Shown: positions 36,201 through 44,090 of the stretch, piece by piece | How positions within the stretch are numbered: position 1 is the first letter of the stretch | Layout of the letters: the number at the start of each line of letters is the position of its first letter | Source: Symbiodinium natans | Lineage: Eukaryota; Sar; Dinophyceae; Suessiales; Symbiodiniaceae | Assembly: GCA_905221605.1 (NCBI GenBank) | Contig: CAJNDS010002447.1 | Coordinates: 345,442-409,441, forward strand | DNA length: 64,000 nucleotides | Direction of reading: 5' to 3' | The notes under the pieces: generated by a model | Told to the model about the DNA's origin: nothing | Seen by the model: only the letters and a program-made list of their open reading frames with translations | The model's database searches: none | Translations under genes and position numbers: made by a program

Positions 36201-37602
36201 CGGCACCATCATGGATCTCGTACATGATCGTCTCCTGCCTGTCATAGTTCAGCAGCGTGACGGACTGGCCGTGTGCATCCACAGAAGAGGAAAGAAGCAT
36301 GTGACCCCGAACCCAGAAGGCGACGTTGCGCATGGATCGGCCTTCCAAGCGGGATCGGGTCATCAACGACAAAGTGGGCCTTGGCACCTCCAAGATGGAC
36401 GAGTTTGGAGAAACGGAGGTCGGGGAGAAAGGCGAAGAATTCGTGGCGTCCTGGGGCCCAGGGACGTCCTGGCACGTAGGCGTCGTCAGGGTGTAGAGGC
36501 CGACGATCGTCCAGCGCGGATCATTCAAAGATATCTGGGTCGGAGCCAGGCCCCGGTCGTCCAACGCCTTCGGCATGTGCAGCCGCTTTCCAATAGCAGG
36601 GTCCCCCGTCTAGTGACTAGAGTGTAACCCCAAACCCGCCCCTCTCCGTGCCCCAACCTCAAATTACCTCAACCTCCAAGGGCGCTACTGTGTACAACCA
36701 GTACTCCGAGAAGCCTCCAGATGGCCAACAAGCGCCTCATCGAAGTAGGCCGCGCCGCCGTCCAGAATGATGGTGCCACTGTTCTGCAGCTCCAGGCGGA
36801 CGAGCCAGCCAGCGGTGGAGATCCACGAGACGCTTGCCAGCAGCTTCGCGCTGCCAACAGGAAAGAAGGCCTTCTGATCCATGCAGGTGATCTCAACGGA
36901 GGTCCATGACTGCAAGGATTCTTCCGAGAAGGCACATCCGCTGGAGATCTTCTTGCGCTGGACATTCACACCCACCCTCACAATGTCGAAAGGCGACGGG
37001 CCGTTGTCACTGTGATCCGCGTCGCTCTGACGTGACAGGAGCATGCCATCCACCAGTTCGAAGTCCGAGCTCGCAGTCCTGATTGGGAGGCCGGTGTCCT
37101 TCTGGCGCAACACGGGGTCAGCTTCACTGGCTCTGATTGGGAAGAAATACTCGAAGCCCACGGCGAAGATGCCACCAACACCACCCAGGAAAATCAACAG
37201 CAAGCCGAAGATGAGCGCAAGGATGCGCTTCTGGAGAACCCTCACTTGCGTGTGCTTGTCCTTGTAGTAGCTGGCAATCTTAACGACCTCAGACATCTCA
37301 AAGCGACCGTCGCCCGTCTCGTCCCACTTGACGAGCAAGTCCAAGAGCTCCTGGTCAATGTGCTGCAGCTTCATGGACTTCACCCGCTCGGCCTCCTCAT
37401 GCTGGCCCTGGCTCCTCAAGGTCTGGTACAGCGTGAAGCGGGAATCCACGTTCGAAACGGAAGACCCGCTGGCAATGGTGACTCGCTTTTGACCCACTGC
37501 CTCACTGGGATCATCGTCTTCATCGCAGGATTGAGCTCCTTGAGCTTCTTGAGCTTCAGCCTGCGCGGTGCCAGCATCCGGGCTTTCCGGAGTCGCGGCC
37601 AT
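17333..37602 (-). CDS. Gene B: giant EF-hand, single-membrane-helix protein with helical-repeat ectodomain (about 36 exons)
   Basis: I do not recognise this protein as a whole. Exons joined at phase-consistent sites give about 4,900 residues: a cytosolic tail with one EF-hand loop, one membrane helix (about residues 127-150), a roughly 1,300-residue unrecognised region, about eighteen degenerate helical repeats, then beta-rich sequence and a cysteine-bearing tail. The order of basic residues before the helix predicts the N-terminus inside and the bulk outside the cell or in a vesicle lumen (type II). The first ATG in frame (37602) follows CAGGTCCCC, a possible trans-splice acceptor. Introns use GT, GC and GA donors. 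The gene is bracketed by direct copies of one composite repeat. Function is unknown. Large size, calcium motif and repeats would suit an adhesion, scale or cell-covering protein, but that is inference. Confidence 0.8.
19255..19520. repeat. Intron-borne element with imperfect inverted repeats
   Basis: Within the intron between exons 33 and 34 (19183-19808). TGGCCCGACCCTTCGGGACC at 19321-19340 is the near-perfect reverse complement of 19419-19438. The surrounding 265 bases repeat GGGTCCG and CGGACCC several times and hold a direct GTCGCCCGGC duplication at 19381-19400. It looks like a small foldback element, but target duplications are not evident. Confidence 0.55.
19694..19775. repeat. GGATGCTG tandem repeat inside an intron
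   Basis: About eight imperfect copies of an 8-10 base unit (GGGATGCTG, GGATGCTGA, GGGTGCTGC). They start about 35 bases inside the 5' end of the exon 33-34 intron of gene B. Confidence 0.75.
20060..23720 (-). CDS. Gene B exons 20-32: end of the helical array and beta-rich region
   Basis: Many short exons. Resolved ones: 23583 to about 23720; about 23270-23460; 23135-23215; 22998 to about 23045; about 22676-22922; 22489-22547; 22342-22407; 21897-22205; 21587-21769; 21281-21482; 21004-21114; 20766-20872; and one at about 20060-20500. GA donors occur at 23582, 22488 and 21586 (first intron base). The protein alternates amphipathic strands, for example VEVDVKHLSLSVITG, PIEATIPALDIDVSMRMSY, LAVTVEIPKIGDAYVLINT and TTVSVADIAELNLTISGD. 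The exon at 20.06-20.5 kb returns to helical pattern (QEILDRVPDALRSELALQL). I recognise no family. Confidence 0.72.
23890..24448 (-). CDS. Gene B exon 19: duplicated helical-repeat exon, copy 1
   Basis: About 98 percent identical to exon 11, with roughly a dozen base differences by eye over 622 bases (23830-24451 against 28109-28730). The protein is the same apart from a handful of residues, for example LNELDG here and LRELDG there. The end is uncertain. The frame stays open into the next exon at about 23.7 kb, so the same GT donor may or may not be used here. Confidence 0.78.
24535..24648 (-). CDS. Gene B exon 18: 114-base exon between two GA-AG introns
   Basis: G plus 37 codons plus AG: TLKLEIDVAFARDLFGAS to LVRTLAIDA. 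Acceptor TGAGAG|GACACT, donor GCAAG|GACCGG. It sits in the same relative place as exon 10, directly before the duplicated exon, but is not similar to it in sequence. Confidence 0.83.
24844..25751 (-). CDS. Gene B exon 17: helical repeats
   Basis: 908 bases, from AISNENLPVLKEGVESIM to LREAVD. It contains about four units, with a small Ala/Gly insert (GAAGAVGAAGAAG) coded by a GCGCCCGCG repeat near 25285-25325. The donor GACAG|GACCGT is GA type and joins exon 18 in phase 2. Confidence 0.87.
25899..26751 (-). CDS. Gene B exons 13-16 (26632-26751, 26365-26428, 26104-26320, 25899-25996)
   Basis: Four short exons recovered by phase. Exon 13 encodes QSLATSLLSGEITGALLEDF onward. Exon 14 is 64 bases (LGVSPLDVVYPSLLSKLRESC). 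Exon 15 runs AFFTECSDMMRIDATC to SKLGG. Exon 16 runs GSLLLTDLVQPMVRCQ to RISQ. Donors are GC, GT, GT and GC. The intron between exons 14 and 15 is only 44 bases (26321-26364). Each junction restores the repeat pattern without a frame error. Confidence 0.82.
26845..27791 (-). CDS. Gene B exon 12: helical repeats
   Basis: 947 bases, phase 0 to phase 2, from VDASGQSARRLANDTMSS to LQTFSAG. It has about four units, the most regular of the array: LCAAMGISLAEDLVKPALGY, then GAEPSAAMSVKRSVSEE, then LGFELLPMLKSMLRTLMLRL. Donor CCGGCAG|GCAGACGG is GC type. Confidence 0.87.
28169..28727 (-). CDS. Gene B exon 11: duplicated helical-repeat exon, copy 2
   Basis: Begins RICRPLAMELEASVARLL and covers two helical units (LDGLLGKLFGSGAGFEAFVE through LDLALLRAVVAAQ). 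It is about 98 percent identical to exon 19. The identity starts at the acceptor CAG itself and runs past the predicted donor to about 28109. A GT donor at GAC|GTCGAC gives phase 0 and fits exon 12, though its context is weak. Confidence 0.8.
28832..28890 (-). CDS. Gene B exon 10: 59-base exon between two GA-AG introns
   Basis: Encodes ESMATTLLAQLFRGFALQA in phase 0 to phase 2. The acceptor is ACGCAG|GAGTCC. The donor is GCCAG|GACCGC, which starts with GA. The introns on both sides (28891-29152 and 28728-28831) therefore begin with GA, if they end with AG as usual. Confidence 0.82.
29153..29472 (-). CDS. Gene B exon 9
   Basis: 320 bases, phase 1 to phase 0, starting GHVDLQILERFFVGFF. It ends ALFVALGAE at a GA donor (GCAGAG|GAGAGC). 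Joining to exon 10 restores LGAEESMATTLL. Confidence 0.87.
29534..30434 (-). CDS. Gene B exon 8: helical repeats
   Basis: 901 bases, phase 0 to phase 1, from VAASRISSAITVANLEL to SLSKYLP. It includes LGLASSLGDFAEVYLTPLAR followed by CVLRGLGASS, a textbook copy of the unit: LG, six or so residues, F, hydrophobics, P-L, then L-x-x-LG. The next intron is only 61 bases (29473-29533, GC-AG). Confidence 0.85.
30556..31180 (-). CDS. Gene B exon 7: helical repeats
   Basis: 625 bases (1 plus 208 codons). It covers about two repeat units, from TLQLGIPASTAVTVQ to VRCVLMRSYCVDA. Its last segment, LVQPMVRCVLMRSYCVD, is closely echoed in exon 16 (LVQPMVRCQLLRTFCMD), so these exons are paralogous within the gene. 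Donor GACGCG|GCCAGG is GC type. Confidence 0.8.
31247..31322. repeat. TTACACCC/TTACGCCC tandem repeat inside an intron
   Basis: About nine units of 7-8 bases in the intron between exons 6 and 7 (31181-31352). The unit resembles but is not the telomere-type motif (GGGTGTAA or GGGCGTAA on the coding strand). Confidence 0.8.
31353..31421 (-). CDS. Gene B exon 6: 69-base exon
   Basis: A small exon found by splice logic. Acceptor CCGCGAG|G, donor TTGCT|GCTTGG, phase 2 to phase 2. It encodes LTVALGIPDFYADVLGPVTK and a few more residues, an exact fit to the repeat pattern LG-x-x-D-F-x-x-D-V-x-x-P. The intron before it is 70 bases. The intron after it holds a TTACACCC tandem repeat. Confidence 0.78.
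31492..32051 (-). CDS. Gene B exon 5: helical repeats
   Basis: Encodes MEFVDVPGIPTSIAAK through NILDALER, with two copies of the helical unit (for example LGLSLTEDILQPAAAYFL). The donor CTCGAGAG|GCTGGG is GC type, in phase 2, and matches the next exon. The high end could be 32055 if the acceptor four bases upstream is used. Confidence 0.78.
32151..33148 (-). CDS. Gene B exon 4: beta-rich part leading into the helical repeats
   Basis: Starts GASVSGTWSSLTLKL in phase 1. It includes a Gly-Asp-Ser tract (DSGDLGDSGDLGDSGDSG, bases about 32416-32475) made by a 9-base coding minisatellite. It ends in the first helical-repeat-like segment (PLMKMVLEKLGCSPAQ). Phase supports a GT donor at ATG|GTTGCG (low end 32151), but the alternative CACAGG|GCTTC cannot be ruled out. 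The following intron carries a short GAGGCATAT tandem repeat beside the acceptor. Confidence 0.75.
33149..33203 (-). repeat. (GA)n tract forming an intron 3' splice site
   Basis: On the coding strand the intron between exons 3 and 4 ends in more than 20 GA units. The acceptor is the last AG of that run (GAGAG|GAGCCTCC). There is no pyrimidine tract; the 3' end is purine only. Every AG in the run is a possible acceptor. Phase (1 to 1) and protein continuity (CYQ-GASVSGTW) pick the last one. Confidence 0.8.
33367..33592 (-). CDS. Gene B exon 3
   Basis: 226 bases, phase 0 to phase 1. The acceptor has a pyrimidine tract (CCCCTTTTTCCCAG|GTC) and the donor is CCAGG|GTGGCC. It encodes VERLVLACSGTAITGAF through GLLVDTLPCYQ. 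The next intron ends in a GA repeat. Confidence 0.85.
33780..36585 (-). CDS. Gene B exon 2: large unrecognised ectodomain exon
   Basis: One open exon of about 930 codons. It begins RLHMPKALDDRG after acceptor GGAAAG|CGG and continues exon 1 in frame. It contains a His/Asp/Ser tract (ISHDSQDSQDSHDSHHSG) encoded by a short tandem repeat near 36046-36100. Paired cysteines (CSNSTCFHAD, CACNG, CSGC, and CQSPCGC followed by further Cys) suggest disulphide-bonded extracellular folds. Towards the C-terminus are alternating hydrophobic strands (LTVNFNVADLSISDLELKG) like those of the gene's last exons. The 3' donor near 33.78 kb is not resolved. I cannot name a domain. Confidence 0.8.
36715..37602 (-). 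CDS. Gene B exon 1: acidic tail, EF-hand, membrane helix
   Basis: Exactly 296 codons from ATG to a GC donor (CTGGAG|GCTTCT). Residues 1-45 are acidic and low in complexity. Residues 94-105 (DETGDGRFEMSE) fit a calcium-binding EF-hand loop: Asp at positions 1 and 5, Gly at 6, a hydrophobic at 8 and Glu at 12, but Thr at position 3 where Asp or Asn is usual. Residues 121-126 are basic (RVLQKR). Then comes a Leu/Ile/Gly-rich helix ending near VGFEYFFP. The remaining 140 residues start the ectodomain and have no family I recognise. An EF-hand about 20 residues from the membrane suggests calcium sensing on the cytosolic face. Confidence 0.88.
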
Positions 37603-38456
37603 TTCGGTTTCCACGGGGACCTGTTCCTGGTGCGGAAGTACGTGCAAAAGTACGTGCACAGGTGCAGTGCACGATGGCACGGTGTCAATGTCACTTCTTG
37701 CATCTGTTTTTTCGTGTCTTGCATGCCACTTCCCATAATCAAAACAAATACAGTACCCTTCTCAAAAAACTTCTCCTGTCTGAGCTGAAGGACCGTCGCG
37801 ATTGCAATGGCATCCTGACACTCTATTGCTCGAATCTCGTGGCATGGAATGGAATGACGACAGGAGATCTTCCGAGAGCTGCAGTCTGGGGTCCCGCCTG
37901 GCTCAGGCGCACCGGGTCGGTAGGATCGATCACCACATCCTGATCCCTTTCACCGCAAACACTGCCGACACTTCCGTCCTGGAAAACAGGGGTGCAGATG
38001 CGTGCTGGACAGCCCATGGTACTATACCAGGCCTCGTCGGCAGGCGGCTTTCCATCAATCGAAAAAACACCACCCTGCTCCCAAGCACCTGGGCAAGGCC
38101 ACGGCAAAACATGGCAAAAAACATGGCAAAACCCACGCCGTTGCGCAAAAGTGTGCAGATTGTGCAGGACCAGTCCAGGCCTTCTGATGGCTTCGGCATC
38201 GTAGTCGGCATGACCCCAACACGAATGCAAAGCCGACAGCAACGACAAACCTGACCCGAATGACCGGCAGTGAGCCCAAAGTGCTGCAGGACAGATGCAT
38301 CCTCACATGCGAGTGAAGACACAGTACATCAGAGTCGCCAGAGGACTTTTCTGAGTGGCTCCCACCCCCCCCCCCTGGAGGTTCACGGGAAGGCCTAGCA
38401 TGCCTCGCGACCTGGCACCTGGCACCGACAGTCACGAAACGCTTACCAGATACCCA
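37603..38456. promoter_or_regulatory. Upstream region of gene B, no recognisable promoter
   Basis: The 850 bases between the gene B ATG and the right-hand composite repeat. I see no TATA-like box. That is not informative for dinoflagellates, which rarely use one. A short ACATGGCAAAA repeat (38106-38135) is the only structure. CAGGTCCCCGTGG, some 20 bases before the ATG, could serve as a trans-splicing acceptor. Confidence 0.35.
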
Positions 38457-41390
38457 CTCCCGCTGGTCTCTGGCATGTTCTCTGGCATCATGCTTTTCGT
38501 TCACTGGCGATCTTGTTCCATAGGCTTCGGTAAGCAAGTCTTGAAGACGATGAAAAGGGGCGAGCCCGACAGAACACCTCCCCCGAGGAAGTGACCTATG
38601 GCCCCTGCCACTAAAGAACCTGGGAATTGCGGCACGAGGCTGCACTTGGTAGAGATTCTCTATCACTCTCATAGCACACTCTCATCGCAAGCGCTCCTGC
38701 CCATTCCTGCGCACCGTCAGCCTGCCATGCTAGCCGGCCTCCAACGCTTTGTGTGGGGTCTGAGGCAAGGCCCGTGCAAAGATCCTCCGGTCTAGCCCTC
38801 AATTGGGCAGAAGGCCTCCAACGCTTTTTTGTGGGGCCGAGCGAAAACGCGAAATTGAGCAAAAAGGGGTCGTGTTGGTCTCTCCAGCCTCGTTCAAAGC
38901 CTCGATGCCAATGGAGTTCTGGAAATGCCGGGAAATTGGGGGACACGAGGCTGCCGCCCTTGTTGCTGCAGAGCAGCTCAACAGCACTGGCCATGCCGAT
39001 GCGAGACGCAGCTACAGAACTGTCGTATGCTTCCAGCACGCTTTTGACACTGCCCCGGATTCCTGTTCACCGAATGGATGACAGCAATAACTGCAGCTTG
39101 TCAGTTGTGTGGAGTGATGGAAGCTCCGGACAGCCCTAGCCCTAGCCACGCATTCAAGATTGCTGCATCCTCGTTGGCGTTTGGCATCTAAACCATCAGT
39201 CGGAAAAAGGAGCCCGTTCTATCCAAATGCAAACCCAGATCCCCGGCTGTCTCTAGCTGCGTACACGACTGGCAGAGGATGCATGGGAGCGTGCACTTCA
39301 GGTGAGCTTCACATGGATTTCGGTTGGATGCTCTGGCTTGACTACTGTAAAACACTAGGTAGCAATGCTGGTGACAGGTGCCGTATAATATAGCACAGAA
39401 GGCATGATCGACAGGCGATCTTGCAGGGAAGCCTTGAGCAGCACAAGCGAATCACGACGGCTAGTAACTCATGTGAGCTCATCAATACAGCTGACACTTG
39501 AAGGAGCGCGTTTGATCCGGCCGGCCGGACAACCCCTGGTGACCCCAACCCAAACGATCCCCAAACTCACAGCGGAGGCTGCATGGATGATGGCTGGCGT
39601 AAACCGTTGCCAGAGGCTGTTTCCTTTACCGGCAGGCCGGCGTGTCGGACGCCAGCTCCTCCCTGCCCTGTACGACGAACTTGCATGAAGCATGCAGAAA
39701 GGGGGCATGCTGTGAACCCCTGGCGGACCCCGGCCTCCGACGCTTTTGTGTGGGGCCGGGGGTAAAACGTTGCCAGGGTCGAAATTGGGGGTTTGGGGCC
39801 GGGGCTAAAACGTGGTCGAAATTGGGGGACACGAGGCTCTGGCCCTTGTTGCTGCAGAGCAGCTTCTTAAAGCTCTCATGCATCACACTTTCATCTTATA
39901 CTGGCACACAGTAGCTCTCCCCATCCTTGCGCACTGTCAGCCATGCCATGCTGTGAACCCCTGTAACGCTGCGGTGCACCCCGGCCTCCAACGCTTTGTG
40001 TGGGGCCGGGGGTAAAACGTGGTCGAAATTGCGGGACCCGAGGCTGCGGCCCTTGTGGCTGCAGAGCAGCTTACTAAAGCTCTCATCTATCACACTCTCA
40101 GCTCATACTGGTACAGTAGCACCCCCCCATCCTTGCGCACTGTCAGCCATGCCATGCTGTGAACCCCTGTGGCAAACCCCGGCTCCCAACGGCTTTTGTG
40201 TGGGGCCGGGGGTAGAATGTTGCCAGGGGCCGAACGGTCTGAGGCAAGGCCCGTGCAAAGCTTCAGGAAAGCCTCGAAACCAACATGACCAGGCCATGAA
40301 CACTGGCCATGCCGATGCGAGACGCAGCTACAGAACTGTCGTATGCTTCCAGCACGCTTTTGACACTGCCCCGGATTCCTGTTCACCGAATGGATGACAG
40401 CAATAACTGCAGCTTGTCAGTTGTGTGGAGTGATGGAAGCTCCGGACAGCCCTAGCCCTAGCCACGCATTCAAGATTGCTGCATCCTCGTTGGCGTTTGG
40501 CATCTAAACCATCAGTCGGAATAAGGAGCCCGTTCTATCCAAATGCAAACCCAGATCCCCGGCTCGTCTCTAGCTGCGTACACGACTGGCAGAGGATGCA
40601 TGGGAGCGTGCACTTCAGGTGAGCTTCACATGGATTTCGGTTGGATGCTCTGGCTTGACTACTGTAAAACCATAGGTAGCAATGCTGGTGACAGGTGCCG
40701 TATAATATAGCACAGAAGGCATGATCGACAGGCGATCTTGCAGGGAAGCCTTGAGCAGCACAAGCGAATCACGACGGCTAGTAACTCATGTGAGCTCATC
40801 AATACAGCTGACACTTGAAGGAGCGCGTTTGATCCGGCCGGCCGGACAACCCCTGGTGGCCCCAACCCAAACGATCCCCAAACTCACAGCGGAGGCTGCA
40901 TGGATGATGGCTGGCGTAAACCGTTGCCAGAGGCTGTTTCCTTTACCGGCAGGCCGGCGTGTTGGACGCCAGCTCCTCCCTGCCCTGTACGACGAACTTG
41001 CATGAAGCACGCAGAAAAGGCCCGCAAATCGAGGCGACAAAGCTCAGCACAGAAACTTCAAGGCGAAAAGGTTCCTGAACTAGGGAACCGTTTGGCAGCC
41101 GGCGACAGCTACCACTATTTACAATGGCTGGCCATTCAGGTGTGAGTCAAAGAGCAACTTGACCAGCTCTGCACGAAACCAAAACGCAAGCTGCAGCTAC
41201 AGCTTGCTACAGACATTTGGCTGCACGCCAGACATCTGCAAGATCTGCAGGCGAAGCGCCATCAATGAGCAAATGCGGTTCACAAGCACCACGCCAGTGG
41301 TAAAACCCCATTCAATGGGCTCTCTTGCTCGCTACTCGGTGGATTTGACACGCGCTTGGAGCCTGTGAATTCGGAGTGCAGGCCGGTGAT
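38457..41390 (+). repeat. Composite dispersed repeat, right copy (just upstream of gene B)
   Basis: Same elements and orientation as 14697-16880 but longer. About five tandem modules (about 38620-38740, 38740-38975, 39705-39950, 39955-40160, 40165-40300) alternate with two copies of the tail. The tails are 38984-39690 and 40301-41390; the first 700 bases of each are nearly identical at an offset of 1,317 bases. Only the second tail carries the final part shared with the left copy, such as CATTCAATGGGCTCTCTTGC at about 41310. No coding capacity for mobility proteins is visible. Confidence 0.88.
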
Positions 41391-44090
41391 GGCTCCGGCC
41401 ACGGAGGCTGAGCGGGATGCTCTGGGCCAGCACCTCCACGGCGTTCTTCTAGTCGGTATCCACAAAAACAAGGACAGGGCACCAGAACAACTTGCTGCCA
41501 GCCACCAGCATTCTTCTGCGAGTCTCTCGACAGTGAAACAACTAACTGACCGGGCTCAGAACCTGAATCTCGAACGAACTGATGCCGCAGACAAATGGCG
41601 AAAAAAAACAATTGCTCACATTGCTGAATGATGTGTGTGGGTGTGTGTCTTCCAGCTGGACTCTGTGTTCCAACGTAGAAGTCAGCCTGGTCCTGGGACT
41701 ACATCTCTAGAACATCGTCCTCCGCATGCCGCCGATCTGCACACAACTTCATGACCTTAGTCAGTCAGCTTACATGATCCCCAGCTCTGGCTTATCACTC
41801 GCTTGCATACCAACACGGAAGTCCCAATCTCATGACGACGCTCATCCCAAAACCCACAACCCAAGTCTTGGGTCAGATCAGCTGCGCGATGTACCAGCTG
41901 TACAGCGTCATTGGAAGGCATCTGCCCCAAGCGCCGTATGGCTAGAGACAAATCCTCACGAAGCACAATCCCAATGACCCCTTGATTCTCCACAAGGCCT
42001 TAGAAGGTTGGATTCTCTTCGCTCATTCTGCTCTGCGGCAACACTCATGACATGTCAGCTGAAGCATCCACGTGTTTGCCCTCACTGTGAGTCAAGGAAT
42101 CCTGCATTTCATGGTCTGCAATGCATCGTGCCGGGTCCTCTGGGCTGCAGGTCAGCGCATCAGAGTCGGTGAGGGATGTGAGGGCTTCGATGCGCGACAT
42201 CCACACAGTGCCAATGCGGTTTTTGGCAACGAGTCGTGGGAGGGTCTTGTGAGCCGTGGCCAAGACACAAATGACGAGGCCCTCCCGGGGTAAGTCAGCT
42301 TGCCCAAGTTGTTCCAACCACAAGTCCATGAACTCTTCGTTGGCCTCCACGGCACGAATCGACGAGAGTCCCCGAGTAGGTTATAGTTTGGGTGTTGCCG
42401 GCGTTTATACCCTAAACCTTCTGATCGCAGCCATGCGCCTTCTTAAGGACCACACGCTGGAAGGAAGGTCCAAAGCGCAAGACTGCAGCCCGTGCCCGCT
42501 GCAGCAACGACTTCAAGCCTTGGCTTGACAGGTCAGGATTCTTAGATTCTTGGGGTTCAAGAGGGTTTAGAGCTATGTAGAGCTATATGGGCCTGGGGCT
42601 TTACAAGGTTCAGGGGGTTTATGTAGGATTTGCTTGAGCGCCGCAATCGCTTTCAAGTATGTCTTTAACATTCTTTAACGAGAACCCCTCCCTGCTCCAG
42701 GCCGTGTGGCCTCGGGTGTTTTCCCTCGTGTCTCAGGTACCCGGGCCAGACTGCCAAGTTGCCGCTCTCTTTCGCATGCTTTTAGGCTCCTTGCTCGATG
42801 GATGGCCGTGCTCTCGTGCGTCGTGTTGCAGTTGGACTATGCCACCGAGTTGGTTTGACTGCCAACCCAAAGTTTTGCAACAGTTGTAAGTGGTGTTGAG
42901 AGTTGGCCGCAGTGTAGGTGCTTGCCAGGGGCAACCTTTGCTGAGATTGAGATGGATGGGACGCACGGTGTCACTGTTTGAACGCTGCTGGCCTGGCACG
43001 AACGAGTGTCAGCCCTGTGGCAAAGGCGAGGTTGGGTCGCCGTCGCTTCACGGAGACCCAGGACTGCTTGAAGGACGACAAGGGCTTGGCGGCGCAGGTG
43101 TGACACTTGGTGTGTTAGTGTGTGAGTGGTGGCATGGTTTCCGTGGGTCCCGGGCACGTTCAAAGACCGGGACCTATGGGGGCTCCGGGCCAAGCGGCAC
43201 GGCGGCACATTGGGGTTTGAGGGTATTCGGTGAGATAAACCAGAGTCACGTAGGCCCTACCGTTCTTTCTTATGCGGCGCGCTGCCTTAGACGGGCCACT
43301 GCAGCTTCACCTTCGGACATCACGCAGTAGCTCTCCTGACCCAACCCCCACTCTCGGAAAAGGCGTGTGACCCCGCACTTATTGGGCGCTTCTGAAACTA
43401 ACCTGCTGGCCGTAAAGCCTCCTAAACTGAGCAGTCCCAGCAGCGAAATGTTGACGCCTTTGCAATGGACTGGGGGGCAACAGCAGTGATCGCATCAGAT
43501 GTGAATGTCCATGAAAGCCTTGGGTTAAGAGGGTTTGGGCCTATAGCGGTTTAGGGCCATAGTGTTTGGAAGTAAAGGGCATTTCGTCATACGATTCCAG
43601 CTTGAGGCAAAGTATCCAGAGAAAAAAACAAAAAAAAAGGCTGTGCAGAGGAGGGGCTTGTCGTGGAAGGGGGGGTCGTCGTTTACAGCACGGCTTTGAT
43701 ACAAACCCTGTGCCTCTGTCACAGAAAAGATGCCTGGGGCCTGTTGCATACCCAATTGTCTTCGGGGTACCCTCTTGATCCCATTGGTGGGTCTATTTTC
43801 GATTGTAGAACGCTCTTCTATGAAGTTGGAAGTCAACACTCAAGGCTTGAGCGATTAGACGATGCACTTCGGAGTAGGCCATGTCTCATTGCAGGAATGG
43901 CTGAACCTGAAGACCAAGCAAAGCCACTGAAGCATGTCGGACTCCACCGGACAGAACAACGGCACTGACAGCTGGACCACGAACTGTCTCACCGCACCTC
44001 AGGGCAGGGTCAAGATCACCACTGCGCCTCAAGAACCGCAATGGTGGAATCGGATCATCATGGATCATTGAGCGCATTGATGCTTTTAAC
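41391..44090. other. Unassigned stretch between the repeat and gene A
   Basis: No convincing gene. Weak telomere-type fragments occur near 42409 and 43545. A minus-strand frame (42045-42350) starting GAG|GCCAACGAAGAGTTC (ANEEFMDLWLEQLGQ) has an AG|G acceptor-like start. It could be a cytosolic 3' exon of gene A, as could 43.93-44.03 kb, but phases cannot be closed. Confidence 0.4.
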
